Source: Saccharicrinis sp963663905
GTDB lineage: Bacteria; Bacteroidota; Bacteroidia; Bacteroidales; Marinilabiliaceae
DNA length: 64,000 nt
Direction: 5' to 3'
Assembly: GCA_963663905.2 (NCBI GenBank)
Contig: CAXXQP010000001.1
Location: forward strand, 310,001-374,000
Below the pieces are notes generated by a model. It was not told where the DNA came from and ran no database searches. It worked only from the letters and a program-made list of their open reading frames with translations. A program made the translations under genes and the position numbers. Shown one piece after another: positions 53,938 to 61,504 of this stretch (position 1 is the first letter of the stretch; every line of letters starts with the position of its first letter).

Positions 53938-53992
53938 GAATAAGTAAAGCTAGTTATTACCGCTATATTGAATATGATAAAATAATATAGGA
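53938..53992 (+). pseudogene. Remnant of a serine-recombinase C-terminus
   Basis: Directly after the boundary repeat the frame reads GISKASYYRYIEYDKII then a stop. This resembles the HTH end of the intact recombinase (NVSKATFYRYIAWVKEQ). No start or catalytic part is present. It suggests that the boundary repeat once adjoined another recombinase gene or that the boundary sequence recombined into one. Confidence 0.45.
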
Positions 53993-54116
53993 GATAAGTT
54001 TAATGTGTAAGTATTGTTCATAACTAGTTCATATCTAATTACAAGACTATAAAGCATTAGGTATATAAATGTTAACTTTATAGGTGAATATATGGTTTTA
54101 ACAAAAAATAAACGTT

Positions 54117-54245
54117 ATGGCACTTAAACCAGGACCCAAAAGAATTGCAAAATCAACAGGAAAACCAGATAGACGAGCAAGAGATAACAAAGATACTCCT
54201 GGAAATACACCGTCTTTAAAGCCACCTAAACGACCTAAAAAGTAA
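54117..54245 (+). CDS. 42-residue Pro/Lys-rich basic peptide
   Basis: The ORF encodes 42 residues beginning MALKPGPKRIAKSTGKPDRR and ending PPKRPKK. It is strongly basic, Pro-rich and without hydrophobic residues, so it is likely disordered and nucleic-acid binding. It lies 5 bp before the next gene, suggesting co-translation. It is not a copy of the 44-residue family, but its size and charge are similar. No known family is recognised. Confidence 0.5.
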   Translation: MALKPGPKRIAKSTGKPDRRARDNKDTPGNTPSLKPPKRPKK

Positions 54246-54250
54246 CAATT

Positions 54251-54490
54251 ATGAAAAATAGTATAAGAGATTTTTTTCATCCTGATCATATTAAAAAGTT
54301 AGAATCACAACTTGATGTTTTAAGCACGTATGAGATTAATTGGATTATTAGCGATATTAAAGAAGCTAATAATGTTGGAAAAGATTTTCAAATTACTAAC
54401 ATGAAATTCAATTCAGGAAATAAATCAATTGACTTAAGATTAAGGGAGAAAAAATCGGGAGAAAGTATAACTAGAGATTTAATTTTGTAG
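54251..54490 (+). CDS. Hypothetical protein (79 aa)
   Basis: The 79-residue soluble protein begins MKNSIRDFFHPDHIKKLESQ and has a short helical start and a beta-rich C-terminus (SIDLRLREKKSG). It starts 5 bp after the stop of the basic 42-residue peptide. No family is recognised. Confidence 0.5.
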   Translation: MKNSIRDFFHPDHIKKLESQLDVLSTYEINWIISDIKEANNVGKDFQITNMKFNSGNKSIDLRLREKKSGESITRDLIL

Positions 54491-54894
54491 TAACAGTTTA
54501 TATCAACTTAAGTCTCGCAAAATCCAGTTTTTTAGATCAATAAAATATTTTGACGTATTATGGATAACGAAACAATAAAACGAGCTTAAGTACCACAAAA
54601 TGAATAAAAAAACCCCACTGTCCAACAACAATGGGGATAAAAAATTAATAATCTAATAAGTCCAAATATCTTAGGGAACATTATAATCCATGTAAACATG
54701 TTACTATGTCAGCCTTTTTTGATCAGTAATTGAAAAAAATCAAACTCCAGAAAATGTTGGAATAATGTGTTATTTGACCCGTTCCAAACATTTATTAAAC
54801 ATTAAAATTTTAATATGCATTAGGACAAATATAACAAAAATAGACTCTTGAATCGCATGGTCACTGACTAATATTATTAATTAATACAACAAAA
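54491..54894. other. Intergenic region with a terminator and two boundary-like motifs
   Basis: No gene is present. AAGTCTCGCAAAATCCAG (54510) and TAGACTCTTGAATCGCAT (54840) are degenerate boundary motifs. A terminator-like hairpin lies between them at 54613-54636. The interval could be a cassette that has lost its gene. Confidence 0.5.
54613..54636 (+). terminator. Terminator-like hairpin
   Basis: CCCCACTGT pairs with ACAATGGGG with one mismatch around a short loop. A-rich sequence lies on both sides, without a strong T-run on the plus strand. Confidence 0.45.
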
Positions 54895-55083
54895 ATGGCT
54901 TACATATTAACAGTAAATGATGCTTTAAACGAAAAAGAAGTAAAGCTTACAAAAGGTATGATTGTTGGTATTAAAGAGAATCAAAACGGAACTGCTAGAA
55001 TAATATTAAGTGGTGAAGGAGTTATTTTTGATACTAAGGAGCCTTATGATTGGGTACGAGATGCATATAATGATTTATATTAA
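54895..55083 (+). CDS. Hypothetical protein (62 aa)
   Basis: This small protein is predicted to be all-beta (ILTVNDALNEKEVKLTKG, ARIILSGEGVIFDTKEPYDW) and acidic. It has no signal peptide. It shares the 30-bp gap with the next gene and may be paired with it. No family is recognised. Confidence 0.5.
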   Translation: MAYILTVNDALNEKEVKLTKGMIVGIKENQNGTARIILSGEGVIFDTKEPYDWVRDAYNDLY

Positions 55084-55112
55084 TTACATAAACACAGATT
55101 AAGAAAATTAAA

Positions 55113-55505
55113 ATGTATATAGAACAATATAAAAACGAAATAGTGCAAAAAATTTCTAAATATCTGATAAATCTTGAAAAGCACTTGAATTCTGAATTAC
55201 GAAAACACCTGAAGCCAGGTATAACAAAAACTGTAAGATGGGATATAAAAATATCAAAATTAGAAGGCTCTGGACAATTAGATATTGATTTAGGAGAAGT
55301 TGAATTTGATCAATTACTATCCGGAAAAGATTATTCCATAAAAGGTAAAATTTACCAACGAGTTATTCAGGACTTAGGAACTAAGAAAAAAAATATAAAT
55401 CTTGAGATTAACTTTAATTCAGAAGTGAAATATAATATTGACAATAAGATATTTGATGATTCAGGAAAATTTAAAATTGAATATATAAATATTTTAAACC
55501 CATAG
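55113..55505 (+). CDS. Hypothetical protein (130 aa)
   Basis: The 130-residue protein has an N-terminal helix (YKNEIVQKISKYLINLEKHL) and an all-beta remainder (VRWDIKISKLEGSG, INLEINFNSEVKY). No signal peptide or membrane segment is visible. No family is recognised. It follows the 62-residue gene on the same strand. Confidence 0.5.
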   Translation: MYIEQYKNEIVQKISKYLINLEKHLNSELRKHLKPGITKTVRWDIKISKLEGSGQLDIDLGEVEFDQLLSGKDYSIKGKIYQRVIQDLGTKKKNINLEINFNSEVKYNIDNKIFDDSGKFKIEYINILNP

Positions 55506-55625
55506 TCACCCAATACCCAGAAGAATAGATAATAATCACCTCCACTTAATAAAGAAAAAACGAATTCGTCAATTAACGAATTAAAGAATATTAATTTAAC
55601 CAGGAACCAGACCTAAATAAAAAAT

Positions 55626-55760
55626 ATGTCAGAAGAAAATCAAAATAGAAAAAGCAAATATCAAAAAGTAGTGATTGGTAAAAGAAGAAGAAAAAGGATT
55701 AATGAAGATAAATCCGAAAGTAAAAGAATAGGAATACTAAATGTCAAAATAAAGAAATAA
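55626..55760 (+). CDS. 44-residue basic protein, copy 3
   Basis: The third copy begins MSEENQNRKSKYQKVVIGKR and continues RRKRINEDKSESKR, ending VKIKK. Its 5' flank keeps the TTAACCAGGAACCAGACC box and a palindrome-like ACGAATTCGTCAATTAACG, but the downstream boundary repeat seen after copies 1 and 2 is missing. A secreted-protein gene follows 45 bp later. Equal length and silent differences again suggest a real protein. Confidence 0.62.
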   Translation: MSEENQNRKSKYQKVVIGKRRRKRINEDKSESKRIGILNVKIKK

Positions 55761-55805
55761 AGTTTTCTTTAAATACCGAATACAGATTAAACAAATAAGA
55801 ATAAA

Positions 55806-56276
55806 ATGAAAAACAAAACATTAACTCTATTACTCTTAGTGATTTCATCTATAATCTATGCACAAGAGCAAAGTACATCAAAAGAAATATACACATATGC
55901 ACAAGGACAATCTATTAGTATTATAGAAAAAAAAGATAATAATTTCATAGATACTTATGTCCTTTATAAAGCGAAAAACCAGAATAATAAAACATATAGA
56001 TATGGAGATGAATATGTAACAATGTTTGAAGGAAGTCCAGTTGAATTCTATTCATACATAACACAATGTATCGATTTATTTAAAATTAAAAACCCAAAGT
56101 CTATTGATAAAGAGATAGAAGGAAATAAAATAACATTCGATAATTTTAATAGCAAATTCTTGATATTATGGGGTAAAGAAGAAAATAGATATTTTACTCC
56201 GCATTTAAGTGATTTAAAGAGTGTATTAAAAGCATTTACAAAATGGGCAGATAACAATAAACTTAAGTATAAATAA
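55806..56276 (+). CDS. Secreted hypothetical protein (156 aa)
   Basis: The protein has a signal peptide (about residues 1-20, ending IIYAQ). A mature domain of about 135 residues follows with KEIYTYAQGQSISIIEKKDN and an acidic, aromatic middle; the C-terminus is Lys-rich. No family is recognised. Its stop is followed directly by a boundary motif. Its form agrees with a periplasmic immunity-like protein, but this is inference. Confidence 0.55.
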   Translation: MKNKTLTLLLLVISSIIYAQEQSTSKEIYTYAQGQSISIIEKKDNNFIDTYVLYKAKNQNNKTYRYGDEYVTMFEGSPVEFYSYITQCIDLFKIKNPKSIDKEIEGNKITFDNFNSKFLILWGKEENRYFTPHLSDLKSVLKAFTKWADNNKLKYK

Positions 56277-56293
56277 TAGTCTCACAAAACGCA
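56277..56293 (+). repeat. Cassette-boundary repeat, short form
   Basis: TAGTCTCACAAAACGCAG is one base from the best copy at 49984 and lies directly after the stop of the secreted hypothetical gene. Confidence 0.65.
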
Positions 56294-56336
56294 GTTTTTA
56301 ATAAAGTAGAACCGAATGAAAAATAATGAAAATAGA

Positions 56337-56371
56337 AAAGCCACTGTATAATGAATAATACAATGGCTTTT
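56337..56371. terminator. Bidirectional hairpin near the end of the array
   Basis: AAAAGCCACTGTAT pairs with ATACAATGGCTTTT with one mismatch around a short loop. TAACCAAACCTAACCCT follows, exactly as after the terminator at 41010. Confidence 0.7.
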
Positions 56372-56516
56372 AATTTTTAACCAAACCTAACCCTGATGCA
56401 AAAGTATTAATTTTTATGAAATATCAAATTTAATAGATTTATTATTGTACCATATTAAAAATAGATTGTATCGCATTAATATACAGCTCTATTAATGAAT
56501 GATAGATATATCTATT

Positions 56517-56942
56517 TCAGACATTTATAAATGAAGAAACAATAAATAATTGGTTAAAATTTCTAGCCCACGATGTACATGCACCAATTAGCTCTTCTGG
56601 AGGTTCAAACATTGAATTTACTTTTGCACCTACAATTTTTTTATTTAACTCTTTGGCTTTGGCAACTTCCCAATTCTGCCAATTTTTATATCCTATCAAA
56701 TCTGAATTTAAATCCTCTTTATTTGAATCCTTACTAACAATAACTAATACATAAGAACATTTGCTAATTTTTAATGATAACAGATCTTTTAAGCTTGAAA
56801 TATTGTTTGAGTTAATTTTTTCTGATGGCATATGATTGTATAAAAAATCACAATCCATATGTTCATTCCAAGCATTAAATATAAACTTATAATGCTCCTC
56901 ATTATTATAATCAAAACTTACATATACATTCTTCTTTTACAT
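56517..56942 (-). pseudogene. MTH538/ThsB-like TIR-domain gene with a stop at codon 2
   Basis: From the internal ATG at 56858 the frame gives 113 residues. The same frame extends upstream through coding-like sequence (KKNVYVSFDYNNEEHYKF, then NAWNEHM) to an ATG at 56942 that is followed immediately by TAA. The extension supplies the first beta-strand (VYVSFDY) typical of MTH538 TIR-like domains. The rest shows CSYVLVIVSKD, NWEVAKAKELNKKIVGAKV, which is the expected WE-x2-A-x5-KKIIGV pattern. A nonsense change at codon 2 has probably silenced the gene, unless translation begins at an unusual codon or at 56858 without the first strand. TIR domains of this kind occur in Thoeris and other defence systems. 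Confidence 0.6.
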
Positions 56943-57138
56943 AATATTTCGAATTCAACAATTAATATGAATGTTTAATTCTAGGATTCTGATCCATATA
57001 TAAATTAGCCTTTATAAATTTACATTAAAATCAAAGTTTTGTAAAGGTTTTATTTATAATGTCTATGAAAGATTAGGTTTTATATTGAGATTGAGAATTA
57101 ATACAAAATTTGCCAATCTAAATTACAATGATAAAAAA

Positions 57139-57180
57139 GTGTGCATAGTTACTTACATTATAAATAGTATCACGAAACGA
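57139..57180 (+). repeat. Cassette-boundary repeat, long form (last)
   Basis: GTGTGCATAGTTACTTACAT, TATAAA and TAGTATCACGAAACGAG. It lies between the TIR-like remnant and the caspase-like operon and marks the right end of the plus-strand array. Confidence 0.6.
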
Positions 57181-57227
57181 GTATTCGATATGATCTGCTA
57201 TTATATAAAAAACAGGCTTAAACCTAT

Positions 57228-57998
57228 CTATAAATCAATACCAGATGAACATTTACACATATCTATCATAATCAGGTACCAATTTCCTTGAATTTTAGCA
57301 AAGTACATAAAACTCTCAAACTGATTATTGATAATTAAGGTTGTTTTCATAATTGCACCATAATAAGGCAATTCGGGTAAGCTAATCTTATTTTTATAAT
57401 TCTCAATTCGCGTATTATATCTAAAAATTTGATCCAGATTAGCTAATTCACAATAAAACCCTGGTTTTAAATCAATATTAGAGAAGCACCTTATATAACG
57501 ATTCATTGAGATATCATAAATATTAGGTATGTTTTTATTATAAGGAGTATTATTTTTGATTATAGATGACTTACTGATTTTATAACCAACATTTGCGTCT
57601 TCAAATGCATAATAAATACCTATTTCAGGATGTAGATATTTATTTAAATCGTTTTGGCCATAACTATCTTTCAGAAAATTACGAAAAACTGTATTGAACT
57701 CAGATCCTGTAACAAATTCATCTCTACGAAATAACATAACAGTATCTGTAATCCACCCCTTTTGACCCATATTCTGCACTAATGTCCATGATTGTCCGTT
57801 TTCCCCTTCTTTATTTTTATTAAGTAGTATAAGTGTGTCTCCTTCCTCTAAAATTCTATACCAATAAGGGGTATCAATATCTTTATATATGTAGGTTTCT
57901 TTAGAGATAATTCTAAAGTTTTTATTATTTTCTTTTTTTGTGCAAGAAAAAAGAAAAAGTATAAAAGAGGTAAATGTTAAGGAGAGTATTTTTTTCAT
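57228..57998 (-). CDS. SH3-like lipoprotein
   Basis: The 256-residue protein has a lipobox (LFLFSCTKK). The segment at about 30-90 (YWYRILEEGDTLILL, SWTLVQNMGQKGWITD) reads as a bacterial SH3 domain, which commonly binds peptidoglycan. The remaining 160 residues are an unknown domain ending in MIDMCKCSSG. It is the fourth and last gene of the minus-strand operon, 35 bp after the large membrane protein. A role at the cell wall fits the transglycosylase two genes upstream. Confidence 0.65.
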   Translation of the reverse strand: MKKILSLTFTSFILFLFSCTKKENNKNFRIISKETYIYKDIDTPYWYRILEEGDTLILLNKNKEGENGQSWTLVQNMGQKGWITDTVMLFRRDEFVTGSEFNTVFRNFLKDSYGQNDLNKYLHPEIGIYYAFEDANVGYKISKSSIIKNNTPYNKNIPNIYDISMNRYIRCFSNIDLKPGFYCELANLDQIFRYNTRIENYKNKISLPELPYYGAIMKTTLIINNQFESFMYFAKIQGNWYLIMIDMCKCSSGIDL

Positions 57999-58033
57999 TA
58001 TAATTATTTTTTTGTTTGTTTAATTGGTGTTAA

Positions 58034-60553
58034 TTAAAAAGGCCATAAGAGTCCTTTTACATATTGGATTAGACCTGAGCTTGCTTTCCCTTTGGCATCA
58101 GCATCTATTACAATTAAATCTGAATCCATTTTCCTTAAATAAAATCCACTTAAGTATACATCCAAAAGTCTTAATTCTGAATGTATATCAAATCGTGTTC
58201 CGGTGCCCCATGCTAAAATGCGATTAAGGGCAACGGATGTATCTGCTGCGGGATCTCCACTTATAATAGGTCGCCCTTTTGTTAATAATATAATTTTGCC
58301 AGGTCCTACTGCTACTTTATATAAAAGCTTACCTAATAATAAGGTCGTTACCTTTAGGTTTACTACAGATTTAAGTTTTACAGTACTGGTAATTGCCACT
58401 AGGTTTTTATAATTAAACACCACAGCTTCATTTTCTTTAATTTTCCATTCAACAAAACAACTACTTCCTATAGCACTAAAGTGAACCTTTTGTTTACCTT
58501 CTGTTTTAACCATATTCATAGCATATACTTTATATTTTAATCTAGGCCCAACAGATACTTTGGGATATGGGATACAAAATTTTGGAGGTATGCCACTTGG
58601 TTCAAATAAACGCGATACATAAAATATTTCTGTGTTATCAGCTTCAATTGTGTAGGTATCTCCACATGCTCTAATTTCCCCCTTGGGTAATTCTTCTGTA
58701 GAGGTGTTTAAAGTGGCAAATATTTTATTTTTTTCAGAGACAGTAACTCTTGAAAATATGTATAAATAGGTTTGTAGTATTAAGTATGTAAATGATAATG
58801 TACCCAATAAACTATAAAAGAATAAGATTAAAAAGGTAATTCGCAAGATTTGTATTGTTGATTCCATAATATCTGTAATCTGATCCTTAATACTATCAGT
58901 TATTAGACTTACAAGATTGGTTGACACTATGTCTAGATCTTTTGGGTATTCTTTAAGCTGATCATCCTGTTTACTTTGGGGATTTTGATTTTCTATTATC
59001 TCAAATACATGATCGACTTTTACAGTAACACTCTTGTATATTCGACTTATTTTGTTTTGTATTTTTTTCTTTAGCTTACTCTTTTCCTTACTGTATTTTT
59101 TATTAACGCTTTTCTTTATTGCATTAGTAATCAATTTTTTTATTTCCCAAAATTTAGCCGATTCAGTTTCGAGCAATGGCTCTGGTAGTATTTCATCAAT
59201 TTCTTTGTTTACCTTTTTCAGGGTCTTGGATTCATGGTCATCTATTGTTTCATAAATTTTTTCTTTTAGTGTATTAAAATTGCCTGTGCTAATTGAAGGT
59301 GAATTTAAACTTGGCAATTGAAAAGACATGCTTGGATCTTTAAATGTTTTAAGAATGTTATTTGAAAAGCTTAGAAATAAATGTGCTACTGAAACTTCAA
59401 TATTTTCATTCAATCCACTATTAATGTAATCAGGTTTTGGTAAGCTTATATTTTTACAGATAAGTACATATGAACCTTTTAAACTATCTGTTCTAGTAAC
59501 GCTGGTAACAAGTTTGGTATTATCAAAACTAAATAAGGTGTTATTCTCAAGTACAGTTCCCGCAATAAATTCATTAACTGTGATGTTTGCCGAAGTATCA
59601 AAGTTTCTTACAGTATTTTTAAATGCATTAAAGATGAGCTCGTGCAGAAAAATATTGTTTTTGTTTTCTATGGTTAAATCAAGATTGTTATAAATAGGGT
59701 ATTGCTTTGAACTTATACGAGGAAATGCAAGTTGAATTGTATCTTCGCCTGATTCAGTTAAGTATATATCTTTAATTCCGGGTAAATCCAGTTCGCATAT
59801 ATTTTTCTCATTACCATTTATACTATCAATAAAGATAATAGAAGAAACCCCTTTTGTCGGTTGCATTAAACTTTCTATGGAATCGGTTAATGAACCAACA
59901 CTATAAAATTGGAGTGTGTCAACTGGCGTAAATTGATAAATCTCACTGGTTATTTGTTTGTTTATGTTTTTTTGCAACTTGCTTACCGGAATAATTATAA
60001 TTAACAACGGGCTCCAAAAAAGAAATGATTTAGATAAATGAAGAATAGATTTTTTAACTCCTAATGTTGTAAAAATAGAAAAATTATGTGTGACAACTAA
60101 TACTAGGAAACGGGAGAATATAAATGTGATACTTAAGATAGCGGCACTATACCACTCGTATAAAATGAAGCTAAATACAACTAAAACAAAAAGAACTATC
60201 GACCGTACATTACCTTTTATAACAATATATATATACGATATTATTGATGCTGGAACTACAATATAGGGAGAGTAATAGCTGAATATGTTATTTAAATACA
60301 GTAAATAATAAATAGCTGGAATTATTGTAACAAGCGGAAGTAGTTGTTTGCGTAAGAGGCAAGAAATTAACAATGTTGGTATTACTATGTAGAATAGGAT
60401 TTTAACGTTTTCGGGAGTACCTTGTTCAGTACCCATAATAAACTCAGTATAGAAAGGCTGTATTACCGGCAGGGTTAATAAAATTGCAAGTATTACTAGA
60501 AAACGATCAGTAATTAAAGAATTAAATATTTTTGAAACGTTTAGTTTTTTCAT
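58034..60553 (-). CDS. Large multi-pass membrane protein (839 aa), possible AIM24-like C-terminal domain
   Basis: The protein starts with about six or seven transmembrane helices within residues 15-200. A large extracytoplasmic region follows (about 200-560) with a Lys-rich coiled-coil part (about 430-530). Another transmembrane helix lies at about 575-600 (LRITFLILFFYSLLGTLSF). The C-terminal 220 residues are soluble and all-beta; KENEAVVFNYKNLVAITST and YKVAVGPGKIILLTKGRPI resemble AIM24/TIGR00266-type domains. That match is tentative. The N-terminal helices are not recognised as a transporter. It sits between the transglycosylase gene (73 bp upstream) and the lipoprotein gene. It could be the membrane effector or sensor of the operon. 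Confidence 0.6.
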   Translation of the reverse strand: MKKLNVSKIFNSLITDRFLVILAILLTLPVIQPFYTEFIMGTEQGTPENVKILFYIVIPTLLISCLLRKQLLPLVTIIPAIYYLLYLNNIFSYYSPYIVVPASIISYIYIVIKGNVRSIVLFVLVVFSFILYEWYSAAILSITFIFSRFLVLVVTHNFSIFTTLGVKKSILHLSKSFLFWSPLLIIIIPVSKLQKNINKQITSEIYQFTPVDTLQFYSVGSLTDSIESLMQPTKGVSSIIFIDSINGNEKNICELDLPGIKDIYLTESGEDTIQLAFPRISSKQYPIYNNLDLTIENKNNIFLHELIFNAFKNTVRNFDTSANITVNEFIAGTVLENNTLFSFDNTKLVTSVTRTDSLKGSYVLICKNISLPKPDYINSGLNENIEVSVAHLFLSFSNNILKTFKDPSMSFQLPSLNSPSISTGNFNTLKEKIYETIDDHESKTLKKVNKEIDEILPEPLLETESAKFWEIKKLITNAIKKSVNKKYSKEKSKLKKKIQNKISRIYKSVTVKVDHVFEIIENQNPQSKQDDQLKEYPKDLDIVSTNLVSLITDSIKDQITDIMESTIQILRITFLILFFYSLLGTLSFTYLILQTYLYIFSRVTVSEKNKIFATLNTSTEELPKGEIRACGDTYTIEADNTEIFYVSRLFEPSGIPPKFCIPYPKVSVGPRLKYKVYAMNMVKTEGKQKVHFSAIGSSCFVEWKIKENEAVVFNYKNLVAITSTVKLKSVVNLKVTTLLLGKLLYKVAVGPGKIILLTKGRPIISGDPAADTSVALNRILAWGTGTRFDIHSELRLLDVYLSGFYLRKMDSDLIVIDADAKGKASSGLIQYVKGLLWPF

Positions 60554-60626
60554 AAATATGATAATTGATTTACAACTTAAGACATATATTGCCAGTTTAT
60601 TATAATTGCATTATTCTTCAATTGTA

Positions 60627-61481
60627 TCATAATAAAGGCATATTTGCTTCATTGTTGGTCTCATAAATTAATGAATCTATTTTTTTTCTATTGTTTTCGA
60701 TAAACCTTCCAAACTGATTATTTACTAAAGAGTACACCGAACGGGTTAATGTATTCTTTCGTTTTTCAATTAATTCATTGATATTACCTATATTATAAAT
60801 AGTTACTAATAGACTTGGTCTTTGCCTTAAATCCATATCAAGCTCACTCAAATATTGTGTAGTAATATAGCTTAAATAGCATGCGCAATAATCAATATTA
60901 GTTAACGGATTTAGTAACCTGGTTATTAATTCTCTTTCTGCATAGGGGTGGCGTTGTTCCAGGCTAGCCATAAGTGAGTCTGTAAATAACCCTACGCCTA
61001 TTTGCATTTGACATAGGCCAAGTGACCAATTCCCTGGATTGTGTATTTTGCTAAAAAAAGACTTCCTATTATTATATAACTGGGCAATTTGAGCTTCTTC
61101 AATTAATTCTTTTATCTGCTTATCATCTTTTGTAAGAATATAGTTTTTAAAATAGTATTCTTCTAATCTATGGGCTCCGTCAAAGTTTAGACTGCTTTCT
61201 GCACAAATTATACCTGCAATGGCAGATGCTGGAACGTCCCATTTCTTAGCGGCTTTCTTTATTTCATTTTTATATAAATTAATATATGTTTTTGAAACAG
61301 AAGCTAATTCATAGAAATCTTCATGACTGTGTTGATCCTCATTTATTCCTGCAAGTTCGAATTGATACACAGGAGCTTTTAATTCCTGTGTTTCTTCTTT
61401 TTTTATATAAGATAATTTTGCTAGTAGCACAATTATTACAACTGTAAGTGCTGCTATTATATAATTTTTAATAACCGCCAT
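60627..61481 (-). CDS. Lytic transglycosylase-like protein, membrane-anchored
   Basis: The 284-residue protein has an N-terminal hydrophobic anchor (about 7-26). The lysozyme-like part is at about 80-235. Glu95 in GIICAESSL is the expected catalytic acid, followed by WSLGLCQMQIGVG (compare the G-L-M-Q-I block of transglycosylases) and NIDYCACYLSYI. Three such blocks in order support a GH23-like fold. It would cut peptidoglycan in the periplasm. It lies 23 bp after the caspase-like gene. Extra Cys residues (C94, LCQMQ, YCACY) are unusual for this fold. Confidence 0.75.
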   Translation of the reverse strand: MAVIKNYIIAALTVVIIVLLAKLSYIKKEETQELKAPVYQFELAGINEDQHSHEDFYELASVSKTYINLYKNEIKKAAKKWDVPASAIAGIICAESSLNFDGAHRLEEYYFKNYILTKDDKQIKELIEEAQIAQLYNNRKSFFSKIHNPGNWSLGLCQMQIGVGLFTDSLMASLEQRHPYAERELITRLLNPLTNIDYCACYLSYITTQYLSELDMDLRQRPSLLVTIYNIGNINELIEKRKNTLTRSVYSLVNNQFGRFIENNRKKIDSLIYETNNEANMPLL

Positions 61482-61504
61482 GTTTTTATTACTAAAGTAA
61501 ATTG

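Noticed and set aside
56517..56942. Thoeris defence system
   Set aside because: Only a TIR-like remnant is seen. No NADase/SLOG effector gene (thsA) is near, and the reading frame has an early stop.
45774..57200. Classical chromosomal integron with attC sites
   Set aside because: The boundary sequence does not show the RYYYAAC/GTTRRRY core boxes, and no intI with its additional domain is present.
57085..57291. Small plus-strand ORF of 68 codons
   Set aside because: It runs through a boundary repeat and overlaps the end of the lipoprotein gene; composition is non-coding.
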